Origin: Anaerolineae bacterium
Lineage (GTDB): Bacteria; Chloroflexota; Anaerolineae; B4-G1
Assembly (NCBI GenBank): GCA_030620125.1
Contig: JAUXFI010000008.1
Location: 1 to 20,055, forward strand
Direction of reading: 5' to 3'
DNA length: 20,055 nucleotides
Below the pieces are notes generated by a model. The model searched no databases. It worked only from the letters and a program-made list of their open reading frames with translations, and was not told where the DNA came from. Positions within the stretch are counted from its first letter, which is position 1, and each line of letters begins with the position of its first letter. The position numbers and the translations under genes were made by a program. Of this stretch, positions 14,208 to 20,055 are shown piece by piece.

Positions 14208-15425
14208 ATGGATGAACCGTCAATCTCGTCTCCCATCCAAGGGGAGCATGATACAGTAACCAACGCCCCCCCCCATTCACGCCCTATTCCTTTGCGCCTC
14301 GTGACCTGGTGCGCGACGGCGGTTTGGCGTACCTGCGTGGATTGGCGCACCAAGCGCCCTTTCCTGACCCGTGCCACTGCTCACGTGAGCATCATTGCCC
14401 TTGCTTTGATCACCATCTTTATCAGTGGTGTAGGTATCCCAGCGCCACGAGCCGCCGTAGGCGATTCGTTCGGTTCCGATGTTTTGTCTTCCGTCAAGGC
14501 AGGCTCTTCAACGGAGCTGGAGCCAACGCCTACCCCGCCTCTCCCTGCTAGTTGGCTTCATCCCCCTACTGCCGATACGGTCGCTCGTATGCCTTTCCCC
14601 CACACCATTTTCCCGGAGCGAGTGCGGGAACAAGTCGTGATTTATACCGTCCAAGATGGTGACAATATCTTTGGCATCGCCGCTCAATTTGGCCTGGCCC
14701 CGGAGACAATCGTCTGGAGTAACCGTGAGGGGCTTAAAGATGCTCCGTGGCTTATCAAGCCGGGAGTTGAACTGTTCATCTTGCCGGCAGACGGCCTGTA
14801 CCACACCGTCCTCGCCGACGAGACGGTGGCAAGTATCGCGGTGGAGTACGGAGTGGAGCCGGCGACCCTGTACAACGAGTGGAACGATCTTGCAGAGGGA
14901 GAGCGACTACGCGAGGGGCAATTGCTCGTTGTGCCCGGAGGCCAGGGAGGGGATGTGACCTGGGAGCCGCCACCAAGGTATCCCGCACCTGGGCCAGCCG
15001 GGTACAGCTATGGGATCTGCAGTGGCGTTACAGTTAGCGGTCCTGGTGGCAATGGCTGGTTCATCCTTCCCACCGGCAGTTCTCGCGTCTCAGGATGGTA
15101 CTTTCGCGATCCGCGCAACCCAACGCACATTGGGCTCGACTACGCCTGCCGCCAGGGCGACCCCCTATTTGCCGCCGACAATGGCGTAGTGACCATCGCG
15201 GGATGGAGCGGCGGGTACGGTATTCTGGTCGAACTCGAGCACGGCAATGGTTTCCGCACCCGCTATGGCCACTTTAGTAGTCTTGCTGTGGGTTGCGGGC
15301 ACACGGTCTACCAAGGCGACTTGCTCGGCTATTGCGGTAGCACTGGTTGGTCTACTGGCCCTCACCTTCACTTTGAGATTCGGTACAACGGTGTGCCGCA
15401 AGATCCCCAGGGTTATCTGCCATAA
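14208..15425 (+). CDS. Membrane-anchored LysM and M23 peptidase protein, copy 1
   Basis: The 405-aa protein has a cytoplasmic N-terminus, one membrane helix at about 58-76, a low-complexity linker and two LysM domains (about 144-193, VIYTVQDGDNIFGIAAQFG; about 198-244, YHTVLADETVASIAVEYG). The C-terminal M23 domain (about 285-400) has an intact metal site: H307 and D311 in HIGLD and H386/H388 in HLHFE, with H355 in YGHFSS. It should bind and cut peptidoglycan peptides outside the membrane, or activate amidases. Cysteines C271, C314, C363 and C376 lie in or near the peptidase and could form disulfides; the second copy lacks most of these. The ribosome site is weak (AGAG). A promoter lies at 14120-14148. 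Copy 2 follows after 33 nt, forming a two-gene unit. Confidence 0.88.
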   Translation: MDEPSISSPIQGEHDTVTNAPPHSRPIPLRLVTWCATAVWRTCVDWRTKRPFLTRATAHVSIIALALITIFISGVGIPAPRAAVGDSFGSDVLSSVKAGSSTELEPTPTPPLPASWLHPPTADTVARMPFPHTIFPERVREQVVIYTVQDGDNIFGIAAQFGLAPETIVWSNREGLKDAPWLIKPGVELFILPADGLYHTVLADETVASIAVEYGVEPATLYNEWNDLAEGERLREGQLLVVPGGQGGDVTWEPPPRYPAPGPAGYSYGICSGVTVSGPGGNGWFILPTGSSRVSGWYFRDPRNPTHIGLDYACRQGDPLFAADNGVVTIAGWSGGYGILVELEHGNGFRTRYGHFSSLAVGCGHTVYQGDLLGYCGSTGWSTGPHLHFEIRYNGVPQDPQGYLP

Positions 15426-15458
15426 CGGGCGGTTCGTCCACGCCGGGCCTTGTAAGCA

Positions 15459-16649
15459 ATGCGACTATTTCGGCGCAATACCACCCCTCCTGATATGAAA
15501 AGGCTGCAAACCCTTCATCGTTGGTTCGAGAAGGTCATTCTGCGCACCTCCGCCTGGCTGGCGACCACGGCCTACCGGTTGACCGAGGATTGGCACGTTT
15601 GGCGCCCGTTGCTTACGCGCACCAGCGCACACCTGGCCGTGATTGGTGTAGCCATCGTCGCCATCGGGTTGAGCAACGTCGAGTGGCCGGCGCAGGCCGC
15701 ATCCGCCTTACCCATACCCGCTCTACCTGTCTCTGCCGGGAGTGGAGATGACGAGGAGACAGCGGAGGACGTACTGGCCGAGTTCAACGGGCAGAACAGT
15801 GTACCATTCTCCAGTGGCAGCAATGGAGCCAATGGAGCCAATGGAGCCAGTGGAGCCATCATCCGGGTGGCCCAGCCCCACACCATCATCCCCGAGCGCC
15901 CACGTCTGGGCGTTGTGACTTATACTGTCCAGGCAGGTGACACCGTCCAGGCCATCGCTGCCCAATTTGGTCTGCAGCCTACCACAATTCTGTGGGCCAA
16001 CACGGCCATTGAGGACGCCCCTGACCTGCTGCGAGTTGGCCAGGAAGTGATCATCCTGCCCATTGACGGGGTCTACCACGCGGTTGCCGTGGGCGAGACG
16101 TTGGAATCCATCGCCGAGGAATACAAGGTAGAATCCGGAGCAATTGTCGCCTGTGAATACAACTATCTGGAATCCCCGGACTATTCGATCACAGAGGGGA
16201 TGCGACTCATTATGCCAGGGGGCGAGAAGCCCTACGTGCCCAAGGTGGTCACCACGTATGCTGGGTCGGTCCCGGAGGGGGTTCGTGGCACAGGACGGTT
16301 CCAGTGGCCCGTGTTGGGCAGGATCACGCAGGGGTACTGGTACGGACACCGGGCAATTGACATTGGGGCTCCCACCGGCAGTGCGACAGTGGCAGCCGAT
16401 GGTGGCTTTATCAGCTTTGCGGGCTGGACCGACGTAGGCTACGGCTACCTGATCGTGATTGACCACGCCAATGGCTTTGCCACTTACTACGCCCACTTGA
16501 GCAACATGTACGTCTTCGAAGGCCAGGCAGTAGAGCGCGGGCAGGTCATTGGCGCGGTGGGCAGCACCGGGTGGTCCACCGGCCCGCACTTGCACTTTGA
16601 GACGCGCTACTATGGCGCGCAGCAGAACCCGAGGGCGTACTTGCCGTAA
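15459..16649 (+). CDS. Membrane-anchored LysM and M23 peptidase protein, copy 2
   Basis: This 396-aa paralogue repeats the plan of copy 1: a membrane helix at about 57-76, a variable linker, LysM domains at about 153-201 (VTYTVQAGDTVQAIAAQFG) and 206-253 (YHAVAVGETLESIAEEY), and an M23 domain to the end. The metal site is intact (H297, D301 in HRAIDIG; H346 in YAHLS; H377/H379 in HLHFE). Both copies share the PHTI(I/F)PER element before the first LysM. The linker contains a Gly-Ala-Asn repeat (SNGANGANGASGA) encoded by four 9-bp DNA units. The start codon lacks a clear ribosome site; an internal ATG at 15495 is an alternative. The stop codon ends exactly one base before the convergent RNase Y gene. 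Confidence 0.88.
   Translation: MRLFRRNTTPPDMKRLQTLHRWFEKVILRTSAWLATTAYRLTEDWHVWRPLLTRTSAHLAVIGVAIVAIGLSNVEWPAQAASALPIPALPVSAGSGDDEETAEDVLAEFNGQNSVPFSSGSNGANGANGASGAIIRVAQPHTIIPERPRLGVVTYTVQAGDTVQAIAAQFGLQPTTILWANTAIEDAPDLLRVGQEVIILPIDGVYHAVAVGETLESIAEEYKVESGAIVACEYNYLESPDYSITEGMRLIMPGGEKPYVPKVVTTYAGSVPEGVRGTGRFQWPVLGRITQGYWYGHRAIDIGAPTGSATVAADGGFISFAGWTDVGYGYLIVIDHANGFATYYAHLSNMYVFEGQAVERGQVIGAVGSTGWSTGPHLHFETRYYGAQQNPRAYLP
15822..15857 (+). repeat. Four 9-bp tandem units inside M23 copy 2
   Basis: AATGGAGCC occurs three times (15822-15830, 15831-15839, 15840-15848), followed by AGTGGAGCC (15849-15857). The repeat stays in frame and lengthens the linker between the membrane helix and the first LysM. 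It is a likely site of slippage and length variation. Confidence 0.8.
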
Positions 16650-18182
16650 CTACTTGGCGAACTCCTCCGCCCTCACCTCACGGATCACCGTCACCTTGAT
16701 TTGCCCTGGGAATTTTATGTTTTCCTCAAGCTTCCTGGCAATGTCTTTGGAGAGCCGGACGGTCGCCAGGTCGTCAATCTCATTGGGCTTGACGATGATG
16801 CGGATCTCGCGACCGGCTTGAATGGCGTAGGACTCTGCTACCCCCGTAAAGGAGCAAGCGATTTCCTCCAGGGCGTGGATGCGCTTGAGGTAGAATTCCA
16901 AACTCTCGCGGCGTGCCCCTGGCCTGGCGCCAGAGATCGCGTCAGCCGTCTCGACGATGATAGCCTCAATAGAGTTCTGCTCTACTTCGTGGTGGTGAGC
17001 CTCTACGCAGTGAGTTACCTTTTCTGAGACGCCGTAGCGCCGACAGATTTCGGCCCCGATGTGTGCGTGTGTCCCTTCCGTCTCGAAATCCACCGCCTTG
17101 CCGATGTCGTGCAACAGCCCCCCAGCGCGAGCCACGTCGGCGTTGGCCCCCAATTCCTCCGCGATCATTCCTGCCAGCTTGGCCGTCTCGATGGTGTGAG
17201 CGTACTGGTTCTGTCCGTAACTGGTGCGAAACTTTAGTCGTCCCAGCAGATTGGTGATCTCGGGGTGCAGTCCATGAACGCCAGTCTCGTAGGTCGCTCG
17301 CTCCCCCTCTTCGCGGATGATGCGCTCAACCTCTTTCCGGCTATCTCCGATGATCTTTTCGATGCGCGTTGGATGGATACGTCCGTCTACTACTAGTCGT
17401 TCCATTGCTCGACGAGCGATCTCGCGGCGCACGGGATCGAAGCAGGAGATGGTAATTGCCTCAGGCGTGTCATCCACTACCACGTCCACGCCGGCAGTCT
17501 TTTCGAAAGAACGAATGTTGCGCCCACTGCGGCCGATGATGCGTCCCTTCATGTCGTCGGAGGGCAACAGGACGGTGGAGACCGTTAACTCAACTACCTG
17601 CTCACTTGCCGTGCGCTGTATGGCACAAGTGATGATCTTGCGGGCTCGTGTATCGGCCTCCTCTTTGGCCTCAGCCTCTATCTGACGGATCACCCGTGCC
17701 ATATCCTGGCGGGTCTCTCCCTCGACTGAATCCAAAAGTTCCTGCTTGGCTTCCTCCTGGCTCAATCCGGCCACCCGCTCCAGCGTTGCCATCCGTTCCT
17801 GCTGCAACTGCTCTATTTGATTGCGCTTCCTGTCCAGGGCGCTCTGACGATTGTTGAGTGTTTGCTCCCGCTGCTCCATCCGTTCCTGACGGTGGTCCAG
17901 TTTCTCGCGCCGTTGCTGCAGACGTTCCTCCTCCCGCCGAATGCCTGCGCGACGCCGTTCCATTTCCTTCTCTGCTTGATTTCGGGCCCTGAGCGTTTTG
18001 TCCTTGGCGCTCAACACGATCTCGCTGGCCTTTTTCTTCGCTTCCTCCAATTGTTGCTCGGCACTTTGTTGCTGCTTCTTGGTCTTTTCCTGAACAGCGT
18101 AACGTTGGATCAAGAAGCCCATCCCGAATCCGGCAGCCAAGGCCAGAATCGCTACGATTATTCTAATTACCCACTCACCCAT
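16650..18182 (-). CDS. rny: RNase Y
   Basis: I start at the ATG at 18182 (MGEWVIRIIVAILAL); GAGGA lies about 9 nt upstream, and the longer frame adds an implausible basic leader. The 510-aa product has the usual RNase Y layout and length. A single N-terminal membrane helix (about 5-26) is followed by a long Glu/Gln/Arg-rich coiled coil (about 30-180). A KH domain comes next (about 200-265, GRIIGRSGRNIRSFE). The HD domain has the catalytic pair in LLHDIGKA, with the conserved EAHHHEVE after it. RNase Y is the membrane-bound endonuclease that starts mRNA decay in bacteria lacking RNase E. The gene overlaps the end of recX by 8 nt, so they are co-transcribed. Its 3' end abuts M23 copy 2 with no gap. 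Confidence 0.93.
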   Translation of the reverse strand: MGEWVIRIIVAILALAAGFGMGFLIQRYAVQEKTKKQQQSAEQQLEEAKKKASEIVLSAKDKTLRARNQAEKEMERRRAGIRREEERLQQRREKLDHRQERMEQREQTLNNRQSALDRKRNQIEQLQQERMATLERVAGLSQEEAKQELLDSVEGETRQDMARVIRQIEAEAKEEADTRARKIITCAIQRTASEQVVELTVSTVLLPSDDMKGRIIGRSGRNIRSFEKTAGVDVVVDDTPEAITISCFDPVRREIARRAMERLVVDGRIHPTRIEKIIGDSRKEVERIIREEGERATYETGVHGLHPEITNLLGRLKFRTSYGQNQYAHTIETAKLAGMIAEELGANADVARAGGLLHDIGKAVDFETEGTHAHIGAEICRRYGVSEKVTHCVEAHHHEVEQNSIEAIIVETADAISGARPGARRESLEFYLKRIHALEEIACSFTGVAESYAIQAGREIRIIVKPNEIDDLATVRLSKDIARKLEENIKFPGQIKVTVIREVRAEEFAK

Positions 18183-18840
18183 GATTCTTTTCCTCACTTT
18201 CGATGTCAGATAAAGTCTCGCAGCGTATTGCTTCCAATTCCTCTTCAATCAGCGGCTTAATCACCGCATACGAAAAGCCCCTGCGCGCCAGGTACGCCGC
18301 CAATCTGCGACGGAAATCACGAGGTTCCAGGTGTGCCAGCCGGCGCGCACCGGCCTCCGTTGCCTTACGAGCGGCGGCCTCCTCGTCGAGGTCTGCCAGC
18401 GCGTCGGCGATGACCGGGATAGGGATGCCTTTTTCTCGCAGCTCGTGGCGTAGTGCATGCGCTCCGCGAGGCTTGAATTGCAGCCGATTTTCCACCCAAT
18501 AGCGGGCAAACTCCCGATCATCCAACAGTCCAGCTCGCGTCAGGCGTTCGACCACTACCTCGATGACCTCGTCCTCCACGTCTTTTTTGCGCAAGTTGCG
18601 GCGTACTTCGGCCTCGCTGCGAGGACGGTACGATAGAAAGTTGAGTGCACGTTCGTAAGCTCGCTCAACTCTGTCCTGCATTTGCAATTGAGCGATGTCA
18701 TCATCGCCCAGTGCCTGGCCCACCCGAAGGCGCGCTGCCTTGATAGCAGCCAGCCCAAAGGCAAATTGATCGTCAATGTAGACGTTGACACGATTCTTGT
18801 TCCGCTTCTGGAAGCGCAGCGCCGTAATCGTTCCTGCCAT
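18175..18840 (-). CDS. recX: RecX regulatory protein
   Basis: The 221-aa protein begins MAGTITALRFQKRNKNRVNV, a RecX-type start with a beta-hairpin, then has the helical three-repeat body: ALNFLSYRPRSEAEVRRNL, GLLDDREFARYWVENR and RRLAAYLARRGFSYAVI. RecX binds RecA filaments and limits or modulates recombinase activity. The position after recA supports the call. A terminator-like hairpin at 18855-18890 separates the two genes, as in other bacteria where recX is made by read-through from recA. The last 8 nt overlap the rny start. The ribosome site is weak. Confidence 0.92.
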   Translation of the reverse strand: MAGTITALRFQKRNKNRVNVYIDDQFAFGLAAIKAARLRVGQALGDDDIAQLQMQDRVERAYERALNFLSYRPRSEAEVRRNLRKKDVEDEVIEVVVERLTRAGLLDDREFARYWVENRLQFKPRGAHALRHELREKGIPIPVIADALADLDEEAAARKATEAGARRLAHLEPRDFRRRLAAYLARRGFSYAVIKPLIEEELEAIRCETLSDIESEEKNHG

Positions 18841-18854
18841 AGTGCGTCAATATC

Positions 18855-18890
18855 CACAAAACAAAGCCGTGGCCTGGGAAGCCACGGCTT
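18855..18890 (-). terminator. Terminator-like hairpin between recA and recX
   Basis: On the minus strand a perfect 10-bp stem (AAGCCGTGGC / GCCACGGCTT, plus 18864-18890, 7-nt loop) is followed by TTTGTTTTGTGG. It ends about 15 nt before the recX start codon. Partial termination here would make recX-rny expression lower than recA. Confidence 0.75.
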
Positions 18891-19291
18891 ACGTTGACGT
18901 GCGACCGTCAGCGTTGATCTCAGAATGGAGTCAGCGATCCGTTTGCCCGGTTAGGGGCAAGATATGACCTTCTCGGTTGGACACCAGGCGCGACCGCCTG
19001 TTGTGATAGCCCTGCTACGGTAGGCGCAAAATCCTCTTGTTCCACCCCCAACGCTTGTTCTGAAGCCTGTTCTGAAGCCCATCCGGAGAATCGCTCTCCA
19101 GCCTCGCACCCACAAGTGGAGCGGCAGATAAGAACGGCATCTCGCTTTCCGGATAGGTTCCTAGCAAAGCTATTATGTGCATCAGAGAAGGACTAGACTC
19201 TATCACCCGGCACATTCATGTGAAAAGCGCCGGTATTTTAGATCAACCCGTGGCTGCTTCCAGCCAGTGAAACAGAATAGAGCAGATTCAG
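18891..19291. other. About 400-bp recA 3' gap with short repeats, no gene
   Basis: No supported gene lies here; a 66-aa minus ORF (19015-19215) has no family resemblance or ribosome site. Visible structures are a tandem 12-bp repeat TGTTCTGAAGCC (19056-19067, 19068-19079), a small hairpin TGGCTG-CTTC-CAGCCA (19251-19266), and a CACAT/ATGTG stem within a CCGG pair (19207-19233). None has a T-tract on the minus strand. The unusual length of this recA 3' region is unexplained. Confidence 0.5.
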
Positions 19292-20055
19292 TTAGTCAGC
19301 CTCGCCTGCCTTCTCGATATCGAGTGCGGCAGCAGGCTCTGTGGTTTCTTCTGGAGCCATGATTTCTCGGACGATGGCCTCGACCTGGTCGGCGACGTCG
19401 GGGTGCTCGCGCAGGAATTGTTTGGCGTTCTCCCGCCCCTGCGCCAGGCTCTCCCCCTCGCGGTAGTAGTACGAGCCCCGCTTCTCGATCACGTCCATCT
19501 CCACCGCCATGTCCAGCAGATCTCCCGCCTTGCTGATCCCCTCGTTGTACATGATGTCGAACTCTGCCACCCGGAATGGCGGCGCGACCTTGTTCTTGGT
19601 CACCCGCACCCGTGTCCGGTTGCCGATCACCTCTCCCTTGTCCTTGATGGCGTTGATACGCCGGATGTCCAACCGCACCGAGGCGTAGAATTTTAGCGCT
19701 CGCCCGCCGGAGGTGGTCACCGGGCTGCCGAACATCACCCCGATCTTTTCCCGCAACTGGTTGGTAAAGACCAGCGCCGTGTTGGATTGTTTGATGGCGC
19801 CGCTTAGCTTGCGCAGTGCCTGGCTCATCAGGCGGGCCTGGAGACCGGGGTGGGAGTCGCCCATCTCTCCCTCGATCTCGGCGCGGGGTACCAGCGCGGC
19901 CACGGAGTCGATTACGATGATGTCCACTGCGCCGGAGCGGATGAGGGCCTCGGCGATCTCTAGCGCCTGCTCGCCGGTATCGGGCTGGGAGATGAGCATG
20001 TTGTCCACGTCCACGCCGCACTTTTGCATGTAGGCTGGGTCAATGGCGTGCTCCA
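19292..20055 (-). CDS. recA: RecA recombinase, partial (N-terminus outside window)
   Basis: The frame continues through the right edge: before the internal Met at 20029 it reads EHAIDPAY, matching the standard AEHALDPVY of RecA. The 253 visible residues contain the Walker B strand [14 protein letters not shown], the L1/L2 DNA-binding region ([21 protein letters not shown], then [20 protein letters not shown]) and the core end ([15 protein letters not shown]). The usual C-terminal domain follows ([20 protein letters not shown]), and the tail is acidic. About 100 N-terminal residues, including Walker A, lie outside. RecA drives homologous recombination and SOS induction; recX and rny follow in the same direction. 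Confidence 0.97.
   Translation of the reverse strand, partial: EHAIDPAYMQKCGVDVDNMLISQPDTGEQALEIAEALIRSGAVDIIVIDSVAALVPRAEIEGEMGDSHPGLQARLMSQALRKLSGAIKQSNTALVFTNQLREKIGVMFGSPVTTSGGRALKFYASVRLDIRRINAIKDKGEVIGNRTRVRVTKNKVAPPFRVAEFDIMYNEGISKAGDLLDMAVEMDVIEKRGSYYYREGESLAQGRENAKQFLREHPDVADQVEAIVREIMAPEETTEPAAALDIEKAGEAD

Noticed and set aside
15723..16595. Minus-strand ORF (290 aa) across M23 copy 2
   Set aside because: Antisense shadow; the plus frame has LysM repeats and the HLHFE metal motif.
19015..19215. 66-aa minus ORF in the recA-recX gap
   Set aside because: No ribosome site, no recognisable domain, and it spans the tandem 12-bp repeat; more likely chance.
18841..19291. LexA/SOS box controlling recX
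   Set aside because: No convincing palindromic operator was found; the recA promoter itself is outside the window.

Overview
The window looks like chromosomal DNA from a moderately high-GC bacterium, most likely a Chloroflexota (Anaerolineae-like) lineage. That placement is an inference. It rests on a secreted lytic transglycosylase with a Thr-Pro linker, LysM/M23 envelope proteins with one membrane segment, a truncated SBBP-like secreted protein, DUF1080-like lipoproteins and an rny-recX-recA cluster. No tRNA, rRNA, CRISPR array, insertion sequence or phage gene was seen.

Layout: (1) 1-4113 is an accessory, partly eroded region. It holds a membrane sensor with a GAF start that runs off the left edge, a gap with two matching small hairpins, a truncated secreted protein, an intact FGGY sugar kinase, relics of an MFS transporter and of a small membrane protein, and an intact small membrane protein. 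(2) 4202-8698 is a tight minus-strand operon read from a near-consensus promoter at 8752-8780: secreted lytic transglycosylase, unknown 273-aa protein, radical SAM/SPASM enzyme with a PqqD-like N-terminus, and a PhnP/PqqB-like metallo-beta-lactamase-fold hydrolase. The junctions are 17 nt, a 1-nt overlap and a 4-nt overlap. This is the best candidate for an undescribed system. (3) 8824-13244 is minus-strand: secreted lipoprotein, methionyl-tRNA synthetase with unusual signature motifs, primary-type sigma factor and a YceD/DUF177 protein. The sigma transcript has its own promoter and terminator. (4) 13492-16649 is plus-strand: RdgB nucleotide-pool sanitiser and two tandem paralogous LysM/M23 proteins. 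(5) 16650-20055 is minus-strand: RNase Y, RecX and the C-terminal two thirds of RecA, with a terminator-like hairpin between recA and recX.

How the genes fit together: regions 3 to 5 are housekeeping (transcription initiation, tRNA charging, nucleotide quality control, cell-wall remodelling, mRNA turnover, recombination). Region 2 combines chemistry usually seen in PQQ/RiPP-type maturation with a cell-wall enzyme and an unrecognised protein. Region 1 shows gene loss and repeat insertion. Many apparent ORFs on opposite strands are shadows caused by high GC and are left out.
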